Positions 17,390-25,270 of a stretch of DNA of 64,000 bases are shown piece after piece. Source of the DNA: Solidesulfovibrio aerotolerans (GTDB taxonomy: Bacteria; Desulfobacterota; Desulfovibrionia; Desulfovibrionales; Desulfovibrionaceae); NCBI RefSeq assembly GCF_009856865.1, contig NZ_WVUD01000001.1, forward strand, positions 310,001 to 374,000, given 5' to 3'. Every line of letters starts with the position of its first letter. Position 1 is the stretch's first letter. The notes below the pieces were generated by a model, which saw only the letters and a program-made list of their open reading frames with translations, was not told the DNA's origin and ran no database searches. Made by a program: the position numbers and the translations under genes.

Positions 17390-17947
17390 ATGAAATCCGT
17401 CCGTTTGATAGTTGTGTTCCAACTCCTCCTGCTTGGTCTTGGCGCGTTTGCTGCCATGGCATCTGGACAAGTCCGGGACGGCCCCAAGCCAAACCTCTCA
17501 GCCTACCACCTGGCTGCAAGCGACGCCGAGAAGACCCTGGAGCGGGTGCTTCGCGCGTCCGAAAAGGACGCCAATCTGTTGGACTTTGTGCTGCATACCC
17601 CGTGGTACAAGCCAAGAGCTGACAAAGGGTACGTCGGATATTTTACCAAGCATTTCTTGAGTGTCATGGCCGAGATGGAGAAAAAGGCCGTCAAGGAAAA
17701 CTGCAAAGGGAAATATCTCAAGGGAGAGATTTGCGGTCTGGATTACAATCCTTTGACCTGCGCTCAAGATCAGGCCGAGACGCCGTACTTGTACCGGGCC
17801 GATTCCTCCGACGACGCCAAGGCGGTCATTTCCTACATATGGCCCGGAGAAGCACAGAGAGCCGCCGTGTTTGAGATGCTTTACGAGAATGGGCGCTGGA
17901 AAATCGATGCCGTGCGCTGTCGGCCGGATGATGGGCCGCCAAATTAA
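17390..17947 (+). CDS. Secreted protein of unknown function
   Basis: 185 residues with an N-terminal signal peptide (MKSVRLIVVFQLLLLGLGAF..., cleavage near AMASG). The mature protein is charged, with three cysteines (ENCKGKY, EICGLDYN, LTCAQD) and a C-terminal stretch FEMLYENGRWKIDAVRC typical of small periplasmic DUF3828/NTF2-like proteins (weak resemblance only). The ATG at 17390 has AAGGAAG upstream; an upstream in-frame ATG at 17354 is less likely because it precedes the signal peptide. Monocistronic. Confidence 0.7.
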   Translation: MKSVRLIVVFQLLLLGLGAFAAMASGQVRDGPKPNLSAYHLAASDAEKTLERVLRASEKDANLLDFVLHTPWYKPRADKGYVGYFTKHFLSVMAEMEKKAVKENCKGKYLKGEICGLDYNPLTCAQDQAETPYLYRADSSDDAKAVISYIWPGEAQRAAVFEMLYENGRWKIDAVRCRPDDGPPN

Positions 17948-18453
17948 ACGTCAGCGTGGAGCTGCAGATTCAGGTGAATATTGCCTCTCGCCACGAAGAA
18001 AGACGCACCCGCCTGGGCCTGCTGGTGCGTGGACATCGTCCTCGACCCCCTTAGACTATGCCCTTTCCATATATCCGAAGGCCGATGCGCCTGGAAGCCC
18101 CCGGGCGAGGCTGCTGCGCCTACGCCCCAAGGTGGAAAGCAGGGATATATGAACGTCTGCAGGGCTGTGGCCGCAGGGGAGGCAGAAGGGAGGGCGCTGT
18201 GGCGTGGGGGTGCTGGTCAGGTAGATTGAAGCAATGGGCCAGGGGCCACAAAAGAGCGTGGCCCTTGGCCCATTGCCTGATCTGATTTCTCGTAGTGCTT
18301 GAGCGCGTCCAAGACCGGCGCGTGGCCTGGCCTTGGGATCGAGTCGTGCCAGCGCTGGGGCCGCACCGCGCCCGGTGGCAGCACTGCCAGCGGCTTCGAC
18401 CGTATCTGTTGGGAATAGCGCGGAAAAAGAAAAAGGGCTTACGAAGTTACCTT
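17948..18453. other. Gene-free chromosomal stretch with strong hairpins
   Basis: No gene is supported. It holds an inverted repeat CATATATCC (18068-18076) / GGATATATG (18143-18151), and a long hairpin at 18231-18276 described separately. It lies immediately downstream of the displaced 3' half of tRNA-fMet. Confidence 0.5.
18231..18276. repeat. Long near-perfect hairpin
   Basis: GCAATGGGCC at 18231-18240 continued by AGGGGCCAC pairs with GTGGCCCTT continued by GGCCCATTGC, a 19-bp stem with one G:T and an 8-nt loop. No T-run follows directly, so it is either a factor-assisted terminator or part of a structured RNA. Confidence 0.6.
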
Positions 18454-18464
18454 CGTAAGCCCTT
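18429..18464 (-). terminator. Original terminator of the tRNA-fMet gene (displaced)
   Basis: On the minus strand a 14-bp perfect stem (AAGGGCTTACGAAG / CTTCGTAAGCCCTT, 4-nt loop) followed by T-rich sequence. It lies just 3' of the truncated tRNA copy and was separated from the tRNA 5' half by the integration. Confidence 0.8.
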
Positions 18465-18526
18465 GAACTTTCTGGTTGCGGGGGTGGGATTTGAACCCAC
18501 GATCTTCGGGTTATGAGCCCGATGAG
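18454..18526. repeat. attL: 73-bp direct repeat with truncated tRNA-fMet copy
   Basis: Identical to 51736-51808. It contains the T-arm, variable loop and anticodon arm of tRNA-fMet (minus strand) but diverges at 18527, before the D-arm, so this copy has no 5' half. Crossover most likely took place in the anticodon stem-loop, a usual target of tyrosine integrases (family knowledge). Confidence 0.93.
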
Positions 18527-18528
18527 TT

Positions 18529-18568
18529 GACTTCTAAACCCCGTAAATGTAGGTAATTCCTAGAAGTC
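18529..18568. repeat. Inverted repeat next to attL
   Basis: GACTTCTA (18529-18536) and TAGAAGTC (18561-18568) flank 24 bp immediately inside the left attachment repeat. Downstream (about 18605-18658) GGTTAGTC/GGTTAGG-like motifs recur four times. These may be integrase or excisionase sites; position is the only evidence. Confidence 0.45.
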
Positions 18569-18664
18569 GTTTTGGCAAGTGGTTGTTCTGACAGGCATAT
18601 TGTTAGCCTTGGTTAGTCTAGGTCAATTTTGGTGCGTGACGGTTAGTCAAGGTTAGGATAAAGA

Positions 18665-18693
18665 TTGCCACCAAATTGCCACCACTGCCACCA
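18665..18693. repeat. TTGCCACCA repeats at left end (candidate integrase arm sites)
   Basis: TTGCCACCA at 18665-18673 and 18676-18684, then CTGCCACCA at 18685-18693. The same 9-mer occurs inside the right end with the same 11-bp step, as arm-type sites of tyrosine recombinases do. Confidence 0.65.
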
Positions 18694-18710
18694 GCCCGGG
18701 AGTTATCAAA

Positions 18711-20012
18711 ATGAGCCAAAAATGGGAACCGCTGGCCGGCGTCTCGGCCCTTTTTTACCGTGACTACGGCCAGGATGGCAAAACCTGGATGTTCCGGCAG
18801 ATGGTCAACGGGACGCGGATCACAGACTATCTGGGAGCTATGAGCCAGGAACGGGCTATTGTCGTTGTCAGTCAGTTGCGCGAAAACCGGAAACTCGGTG
18901 CAGGCCCCCAGACCTGGGCAGAGATGGAAGGGGTGGCCCAGGAAGAGGCAAAGGCAGATAAAATAAAGGAGGAGCAGGAGCGCAAACGGCTGCTCGCCGC
19001 TGATGAATTTACACGATCAAACACAATCGAAAATTATTGGATCAATGTTTATTGGCCGGAAAGACAAAAAGATGGTTCCGCGCATAATAACAAATCAATT
19101 TCGGGCATTTTTGAAAATTGGATTCGTCCGGTTGTCGGAAACATTCCGCTTCAAGAATTGACCTATATTGATGTTAACAAAATGTTAGATAGAGCGAGGG
19201 AAGAAGGGCTTTCACAAAAAACACAGAGAAATATTTACGTCACGCTGCAAGCCCTTTGGAACGATGCTAAAATGTACCATTCTGTAAAAAGAAACATGGA
19301 ATTGCCGATGTTTCCGGGCAAAGGGGTCAAGAAAGATAGGCTTCGAATTAACAATAAAAAAACCTGCTTTTTAGATACTGAAGAAGCAAAGCTTATGCTT
19401 GAAACGCTTCGGAACTGGCGAGAGTTTTACAAACAGCACAAAATGGCAATCAAAGGCCAAAGCGCAAATGATGCTTATGGTATGGCCGTTGTGGCATTGT
19501 TTTCCGGTTTGCGTTTTGGTGATATTGCTTCATTAACTTGGGGCGAAGTAGCTAATAAAGAACAGGCTTACGCTCGAAACCCCAAGGGCGGGCGGGCTTA
19601 CGGGATTCATCTTAATATTTCAATCATTCGTGAAATGTTGGCAGAGAGAAAAAAACGCCTACATGAAGAACCAAAGCCAGATGAACTAGTGTTTAAAAAT
19701 GCTCGCGGTGAAAAATGGGTTTCTGTTCCACAAATTTATAAAACCGTTATCCAAAAGTTAGGTTTTAACGAAGTGCCTCGCAGATATAAAAATCCGGCGC
19801 AAAAAATCGACTTCCACGCCTTGCGGCACACGTTCGCAAGTTGGTTGGCGATGCAAAGTGTATCGCTATACACAATCATGAAGCTAATGGGGCATCAAAG
19901 TCTAGCAATGACAGAGCGTTATGCGGACCTTGACCCAACCCTGACCAAAGCCTGTGTTGAAAAAATGTATTGGAATTTCAGCGATTTGACAGAAAAAGAG
20001 GGTGACGAATAG
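18711..20012 (+). CDS. Site-specific tyrosine recombinase/integrase of the element
   Basis: 433 residues. The C-terminal catalytic domain shows the pattern R...HxxR...H...Y: FSGLRFGDIASLTW (Arg near 270), FHALRHTFASWL (His-x-x-Arg near 370), MGHQSLAMTERYADLD (nucleophile Tyr near 404). The N-terminal part has an AP2-like/arm-binding region and a SAM-like core-binding domain (about 100-200). Codon use and base composition are AT-rich unlike the flanking chromosome. It lies beside attL and reads inward, the standard placement for tRNA-targeting integrases; it should catalyse integration into and excision from tRNA-fMet. Confidence 0.93.
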   Translation: MSQKWEPLAGVSALFYRDYGQDGKTWMFRQMVNGTRITDYLGAMSQERAIVVVSQLRENRKLGAGPQTWAEMEGVAQEEAKADKIKEEQERKRLLAADEFTRSNTIENYWINVYWPERQKDGSAHNNKSISGIFENWIRPVVGNIPLQELTYIDVNKMLDRAREEGLSQKTQRNIYVTLQALWNDAKMYHSVKRNMELPMFPGKGVKKDRLRINNKKTCFLDTEEAKLMLETLRNWREFYKQHKMAIKGQSANDAYGMAVVALFSGLRFGDIASLTWGEVANKEQAYARNPKGGRAYGIHLNISIIREMLAERKKRLHEEPKPDELVFKNARGEKWVSVPQIYKTVIQKLGFNEVPRRYKNPAQKIDFHALRHTFASWLAMQSVSLYTIMKLMGHQSLAMTERYADLDPTLTKACVEKMYWNFSDLTEKEGDE

Positions 20013-20393
20013 ATTCCACTTGATACGTTTAGGTTAGTGTTGTAATGGGGAGGTGGGTAGAGACATGACCCCGCCGACCCGGGGGGCATGCTGGCGCACC
20101 ACTGTACGTAAAGTGGCAGTCTGAGTGCAGCGGATTAGAAACATCTTATTAAACCCGCTAAGCGACGGCGCTTAACGGGATAAACTGCAAGCTGCTGCTC
20201 CACCCACTGAGTAGATTGTTAGCTCGGCATAATGACGAGAAAATGACGCTGCATGTAGCAGCAAGCTAACAAGCCTCGGAAAGCATCAGGTCCAACCATG
20301 ACCCCTTGAAAAGGGGGTTAAGGGTTTTGGCCTGTGCTTTACCGGGGCTTTTTGCATTCTCCCGCCCCCGCACAGGCACCCATCGAGGGTGCT
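20013..20393. other. Gene-free stretch with hairpin
   Basis: Between integrase and the next gene. Contains a stem of 11 bp with one mismatch (CCCGCTAAGCG at 20154-20164, CGCTTAACGGG at 20169-20179) and a short CCCCTT/AAGGGG hairpin near 20303. A structured RNA or attachment-related sequence is possible; no coding sequence is supported. Confidence 0.4.
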
Positions 20394-20783
20394 ATGCACG
20401 ACGATACCGCTTCAATTCCTGCCGCGACTGCGCTTCTTGTTAAAGAGTTGCGGCGTGCTTTAAACGTCAAAAATCTTCCTCTTACGCTTGGCGTCGATCA
20501 GGTTGCATCGTCGCTGGGCGTACATGCACAGACAGTTAGATTGCGTGCCAAAGCCGGTACACTGCCGTTTAGCCGTATCAGTGTCACAGACGGCCGGAAC
20601 TGGCGATTTCGTACAGCCGATGTCCTCGCTTATCTGCTCAATGACAGAGCTTTAGCCCCCACCCCGCCCGCTCCTGCTACGCCGCCAGCCCCGCGCAAGG
20701 GGCCGGGGCCGGGGCGGCCCTTTGGCTCGAAAAACAAGACCAAGGCCGCCGCCCAGGCCGGGAAGGGGGCGTTAGGCATCTGA
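20394..20783 (+). CDS. Small DNA-binding protein (HTH, excisionase/MerR-like) with AT-hook-like tail
   Basis: 129 residues from the ATG at 20394 (GAGGG upstream; a longer frame opens at 20334). The middle part LGVDQVASSLGVHAQTVRLRAKAGTLPF...WRFRTADVLAYL has the helix-turn-helix plus wing layout of excisionase/MerR-type proteins. The tail is Pro/Ala-rich and ends with GRPFGSKNKTK, a GRP-core AT-hook-like or H-NS-like minor-groove motif. It could be the excisionase or a replication/transcription regulator of the element. Function is inferred from motif and position. Confidence 0.65.
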   Translation: MHDDTASIPAATALLVKELRRALNVKNLPLTLGVDQVASSLGVHAQTVRLRAKAGTLPFSRISVTDGRNWRFRTADVLAYLLNDRALAPTPPAPATPPAPRKGPGPGRPFGSKNKTKAAAQAGKGALGI

Positions 20784-20819
20784 TTTCACAATAATTATTG
20801 AGATGGTGAAGAAAAAGGA

Positions 20820-20841
20820 AAGCCCCGGCTGCAACCGGGGC
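20820..20841. terminator. GC-rich hairpin before the DUF3987-type gene
   Basis: AGCCCCGG / CCGGGGCT with a 6-nt loop. On the minus strand it is followed by a short T-rich stretch; on the plus strand by AAG and A-rich sequence. Terminator function is plausible but not strong. Confidence 0.4.
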
Positions 20842-20922
20842 TAAGAAAAACGAATGGCACTCAAACGTGTTGAGCCATTCGTTGCCCAAAACCGAGCAAA
20901 AGTCAAGAGAAAGGGAAACGAT

Positions 20923-22554
20923 ATGGCTATGAAAGTGCCGCATCTTCGCGCAGTCCATCCCGAGGACGACGATATTCCGCCAACCGCCCGAGGACTTGCC
21001 CCGCAAAAACTGGAAGATGACGCGCCCCTTGGCGTCGATGATGATTTTGCCGGCAAATTGCCGCCAATGCCGCTGGAAGTCTTCCCGGAAAAGGCGCGCG
21101 AAGCGATTGCGACTATTGCTGCCAGTAAAGGCGTGTCGCAAGATATGATCGGTGCATTTTTCCTTTCCTTATGTGCTTCTTGCATCGGTCGAGCCAGAAC
21201 GGCGCGTTATTCGAGAACGTGGCAAGAGCCAGGAAACTTATATTTTCTCGTTGCTGCTGAAACCGGCACGGGTAAAAGTCATACAATGAAATTCGTGTTC
21301 AGCGAACTCGCCAAAATGGAAGCGATTGCCAAAATGCAATATCGCGAGGATCGGCGCAAATACGAAGAAGACATGATCGTATTTCGCAAGCGCAGTTCCA
21401 AAGAAGGAAACAAGGACAAGAAAGGCGAAGCGCCGAATTGTTCGCCCAATGCAGGGAAAAAAGACGAAATGCCGAAACGTCCGCCAAATATTCAGTACGT
21501 TTTAACAGATACGACCATGGAAGCGGCCATGGACCTTCTTTATGATAATCCTCGCGGGTTATGCTGGCTCGTTGACGAATTTCACAATTTTATTCCAGGA
21601 TTAGATCGGTATTCGGCAAAAGGCACAAGCGAAGGGAAACGCCGTCTTTTATCAACTTGGGATGGAGCGACGATTTGTGTTAACAGAAAAGCTAAAGATG
21701 GTGTTTCGAACGAACTTTATATCGAAAATGCTACCTTTTCGATCTGCGGTTGTATTCAGCCGCACCTCTTGCCTGAAGTGTTTACTTATGATGATTTACA
21801 CCAGGGATTGCCTGAGCGGTTCTTGTTCGTTAATTGCCAGCCGCAACCGCCTGCGCCTATGCCTATGCCGGAAATCTCGGAATGGGTCGAAAAATATTTG
21901 ACCCGGATTACTCGGGTCATGTTGGGCTTTGCTATGGAAGAAGATCAAGACGGTCGCTTGCGAGGTCTTGCGATCGATCTCGATGACGCGGCTCGGAAAG
22001 AATTCAATACGTTCAGCAATACCATCATGAAAAAAACGTATGGTTTGACTATTCATGGATTTGCAATGAAAATGCGCGGCATAACTTTGCGACTGGCGCT
22101 GCTGCTGCACTGTTTGCGCCATGCCAGCGACGGAGACGTGACCGATGGCGAAATCACGTTCGGCGATATGACCAACGCCATTGCCTTGAGCGACTACTTT
22201 TTTGCCCAAGCCCAAAAAATGTATCGATATATCCCTGACAAAAAGGGAAATTCGAAAACGGCAACAGGCGACACTAACGCCGCTCGCATCGCTGAAATTT
22301 TGCTGGAACATATCCATGAAATTGGCCAGCTTGAAGGGAAAATCGAAAAAAAGGTGTTCGAAGGCTGGTTCAAAAAAGCCAAGCTGAAAATCGATCAAAG
22401 CCGACTTTTAGAGGCGTTTGCAACGCTTGGAATTGAAAAAGGGCGTAGTAATAGCCGGCGATACCACGTTGTGACAACGAAGGTGTTAGATGAATGCGAA
22501 AAACGGACAAATCGCATCATCGGCGTGTTCGAAGACAACGACGACGACGACTGA
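20923..22554 (+). CDS. DUF3987-type P-loop ATPase (plasmid/phage replication-associated)
   Basis: 543 residues from ATG 20923 (AAAGGG upstream; an in-frame ATG at 20854 lacks a ribosome-binding site). The N-terminal 80 residues are acidic and flexible. Walker A is AAETGTGKSH (near 115); an acidic Walker B-like segment is GLCWLVDEFHNF; downstream TFSICGCIQPHLL and GLPERFLFVNCQP match the DUF3987 primase-helicase-like family found on plasmids, phages and integrative elements. C-terminal 100 residues look like a winged helix. Suggests autonomous replication or replication control of the excised element; it lies just before an iteron-like array. Exact activity unknown. Confidence 0.75.
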   Translation: MAMKVPHLRAVHPEDDDIPPTARGLAPQKLEDDAPLGVDDDFAGKLPPMPLEVFPEKAREAIATIAASKGVSQDMIGAFFLSLCASCIGRARTARYSRTWQEPGNLYFLVAAETGTGKSHTMKFVFSELAKMEAIAKMQYREDRRKYEEDMIVFRKRSSKEGNKDKKGEAPNCSPNAGKKDEMPKRPPNIQYVLTDTTMEAAMDLLYDNPRGLCWLVDEFHNFIPGLDRYSAKGTSEGKRRLLSTWDGATICVNRKAKDGVSNELYIENATFSICGCIQPHLLPEVFTYDDLHQGLPERFLFVNCQPQPPAPMPMPEISEWVEKYLTRITRVMLGFAMEEDQDGRLRGLAIDLDDAARKEFNTFSNTIMKKTYGLTIHGFAMKMRGITLRLALLLHCLRHASDGDVTDGEITFGDMTNAIALSDYFFAQAQKMYRYIPDKKGNSKTATGDTNAARIAEILLEHIHEIGQLEGKIEKKVFEGWFKKAKLKIDQSRLLEAFATLGIEKGRSNSRRYHVVTTKVLDECEKRTNRIIGVFEDNDDDD

Positions 22555-22568
22555 TACCATGGCATACC

Positions 22569-22971
22569 GTGACCGGCGTGTCTCCACCTGTCACGCTTTT
22601 GGTCACTCATAAGCCCCGGTATGCCCGGGGCTTTTCTGTTTGTGACAGCGTGTCAGGGGTGGGGGAGGAAGGGACCGTGACAACCCGTGACACCCCCTGT
22701 CACGGGTTTTGTCACACATAAGCATATGAAATAACATGGTTTTTTTGTTGCGTGACAGCGTGACAGGGGTTTCTAAGAGGAGAAGGAGAAATGCGCGCGC
22801 GGGGGGAGGGCGAACTTTTTAGAATTATCAATTATGACAGATAGATAAATAAAATATTTTCATACCCCTATTAAGGAGAGGGTGTCACGGTGTCACGCAG
22901 GGTGAAAAACCAATAAATACTTGATGTTAAGAGTGACAAAAACCGTGACAGGGGGTGTCACGGGCTGTCAC
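22569..22971. repeat. Iteron-like array of GTGACA/TGTCAC motifs (candidate origin or operator cluster)
   Basis: About fourteen copies of the hexamer GTGACA or its complement TGTCAC occur in 400 bp (for example 22642, 22677, 22687, 22698, 22710, 22752, 22760, 22883, 22891, 22933, 22945, 22956, 22966). Two form large palindromes: AACCCGTGACA-CCCCC-TGTCACGGGTT at 22682-22708, and CCGTGACA-GGGGG-TGTCACGG at 22943-22963, which is the same core in reverse orientation. An AT-rich tract (about 22805-22860) lies between them. This layout fits a replication origin with iterons plus an unwinding element, next to the DUF3987-type gene; a multi-site operator is the alternative. Confidence 0.7.
22611..22635 (+). 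terminator. Intrinsic terminator after the DUF3987-type gene
   Basis: AAGCCCCGG / CCGGGGCTT stem of 9 bp with a 5-nt loop followed by TT. Located 57 bp after the stop codon. Confidence 0.7.
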
Positions 22972-23000
22972 GAAACCCGGCATCTGTCCCGATCCGTAAA

Positions 23001-23279
23001 AACAGCCAACAGCCAGCCCTCGGGGAAGGGGGAGGGAGGCGAACAGCCAAAACCACATAACCCATTGAATTTGTTGAATCCGAACCCGTCGCCGAAGGGC
23101 TCGGGTTCATAAACCGCCTTATCCCACCGATTTACTTGAAATTCCAGGCCGGTCTTCCGGCTGTTGGCTGTTGGCTCGGGGAATCCCCGGGGCAGGGGTC
23201 CCCGGGGATGGCTCCTTGGCTGTTCGGCTGTCGGCTGACCTCCCCCTTCCCCGAAGGCGGATTTGGCTGTTCGGCTGTT
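23001..23279. repeat. Second repeat block: GGCTGTT/AACAGCC copies in inverted arrangement
   Basis: AACAGCC copies near 23001-23049 and GGCTGTT copies near 23158-23279 form an imperfect inverted duplication of about 45 bp; the core CCTCCCCCTTCCCCGA at right matches TCGGGGAAGGGGGAGG at left. Between them a perfect 10-bp inverted repeat, ATCCCCGGGG / CCCCGGGGAT, lies at 23183-23209. The whole stretch 22,980-23,590 has no supported gene. Confidence 0.6.
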
Positions 23280-23590
23280 AGCCTTTTTCCGAGGCTGGTG
23301 CCTCGGAAGGCTGGCTCCAACAGCCCGACCCTTGGTGCCGGCCGCAGGCCGGCGGCTAACTCCTGCTTCACACCCCCTTCGCGGTGGCCCAAAAAGCATT
23401 TTTCTTGCGCCGCTTGGCGAAAGAAAAACTGTCTTTTTGGGCGGAAGGGCCTTGTAGAGCGCGAGGGCGGAGCCCTTAGGGGGGAACCAAGCCCCAGGGT
23501 CACTGATGTTTTTTTCTATAGCGAAAAAAATCGCCTCGGATTATTCTTAAGAGAATAAAAATCGCCTTTCGGCCCCTCACGCGGTGCTTA

Positions 23591-25078
23591 ATGACAAAAA
23601 AATCTTTCGACGATCTCCCCGACACGTTTGTCTCTACCTCCGAGACTACGAACCTGGCGTCTAAATCCGTCCGCGCCGGTAAACTCAGGAAACTCGCCTC
23701 GCGGCTCTATAGCCGAGACCTGACAAGCGATCCCGAAACCATCGTACGGCGAAACCTCTGGCAAATCGTAGCCGGATTCTTTCCTGATGCCATCATCGCC
23801 GACCGCACCGCCCTAGAGGGCGGCCCGGCGAAAGACGGCTCCGTATTTGTTGTTTCCCAGAAAGGGCAAAGTGATGTTTCTTTGCCTGGGTTTACTTTGC
23901 GGCCACGAAAGGGAGCGTCTGCTCAATCGAATGACTTGCCGTTCATGGGGGTTTTGCGTCTGTCCTCGCCCGAGCGTTCATTGTTGGACAACTTTGCAGC
24001 CAGCCGTAGCCGAGGCTCCGTCTCGCGTACGCTTTCGCGTAAAGAAATCGAACAGCACCTCGACAAAATATTACGCCAATCAGGCGAAGGCGCGTTAAAC
24101 CGTCTCCGCGACGATGCGCGACATATTGCGGCCACGATCGACCGGCAAAAGGAATTCACTGACCTTGATAGGATGGTCGGCGCACTTCTCAGCACACAAG
24201 ACGATCATCTTCAAACGCCCGCCGCCCGCGCCCGGCAAAAGGGTGTCCCCTTCGACCCTTTGCGCGTCGAACTGTTCGAGATGCTCCGCACGGAACTTCA
24301 TCGCACACCGCCACAAACACGCCTTGCGTTGCCTGACGACGGCGCGACGCTTCCTTTTTTTGAAGCCTATTTCTCAAACTTCATTGAAGGCACCGAATTT
24401 GCCGTCGATGAGGCCGCCGCCATCATCTTTGAAAGCAAAATCCCAAAGGCACGCCCTCAAGATGCCCACGACATCATTAGCACCTATCGCATTGTCACCG
24501 ATATGACCGAGATGGTTCAAGTCCCGACATCCTTTGACGAGTTCGAGCGACTTCTCAAGCGTCGCCATGCCGCTATCATGCAAGCCCGCCCTGACAAAGC
24601 GCCGGGCCAGTACAAAACCGAGGCAAACCGCGCGGGCATGACCATGTTCGTCGCACCCGACCTCGTGAGGGGAACGCTCGATCAGGGGTTCAAAGCCTGC
24701 CGCTCCCTTGCCACGCCATTCCAACGTGCAGTTTTCATGATGTTTCTCGTTTCCGAGGTACACCCTTTTGCTGACGGCAACGGGCGCGTCTCGCGCATCA
24801 TGATGAACGCGGAACTAGTTGCGGCAGGCGAGCAGCGCATTCTCGTTCCCACAGTCTACCGTGAAAACTATCTCAGCGCCCTTAAAGCGATTTCCAACCG
24901 CAACAGCGCTGAACCGATCATTCGCACGCTGGATTTCGCCCAACGGTTTTCACTCGCAGTCGACTGGACAGGCTTTGAACGCGCTGAGTCTGACCTCAAA
25001 TCCGCCAACGCCTTCATGACCAGCAACGAAGCCGAAGAACGCGGCACACGTCTGAGGATTCCAAATCATGACGGATAG
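23591..25078 (+). CDS. Fic domain protein (AMPylase-type) with N-terminal inhibitory motif
   Basis: 495 residues. The Fic core motif HPFADGNGR is at 391-399, matching the active-site consensus HPFx(D/E)GNGR, so transfer of a nucleotide or phosphate moiety to a target protein (usually AMP) is expected. The motif SNFIEG at 262-267 fits the inhibitory-helix consensus (S/T)xxxE(G/N), here N-terminal to the core as in class II Fic proteins, so it is probably auto-inhibited. Residues 1-150 may form a winged-helix antitoxin-like domain (AbiEi-type resemblance, weak). Could be a defense, toxin or addiction protein; no separate antitoxin gene is adjacent. Confidence 0.85.
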   Translation: MTKKSFDDLPDTFVSTSETTNLASKSVRAGKLRKLASRLYSRDLTSDPETIVRRNLWQIVAGFFPDAIIADRTALEGGPAKDGSVFVVSQKGQSDVSLPGFTLRPRKGASAQSNDLPFMGVLRLSSPERSLLDNFAASRSRGSVSRTLSRKEIEQHLDKILRQSGEGALNRLRDDARHIAATIDRQKEFTDLDRMVGALLSTQDDHLQTPAARARQKGVPFDPLRVELFEMLRTELHRTPPQTRLALPDDGATLPFFEAYFSNFIEGTEFAVDEAAAIIFESKIPKARPQDAHDIISTYRIVTDMTEMVQVPTSFDEFERLLKRRHAAIMQARPDKAPGQYKTEANRAGMTMFVAPDLVRGTLDQGFKACRSLATPFQRAVFMMFLVSEVHPFADGNGRVSRIMMNAELVAAGEQRILVPTVYRENYLSALKAISNRNSAEPIIRTLDFAQRFSLAVDWTGFERAESDLKSANAFMTSNEAEERGTRLRIPNHDG

Positions 25079-25270
25079 CATTGATTTTATGGCTCTTCCG
25101 GGTTTCCCGTGGGTAACCCCACCTGCGAGCTGACTGGGTAGAGGTCCAGACCGCCGCAGAAGAAGTAGATGGCGGTCTTGCAGTGGTCCCGCCCCGTCCC
25201 CAAAAACCCGCCGCTCTCACTTACCAAAATTTTCGATCTCGGGACCGCCCTGGCCCTCCTGGCCCCCTTT

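Noticed and set aside
22569-23279. CRISPR array
   Set aside because: The repeats are hexamers to 27-bp palindromes with irregular spacing; there are no constant repeats with unique spacers of even length and no cas genes.
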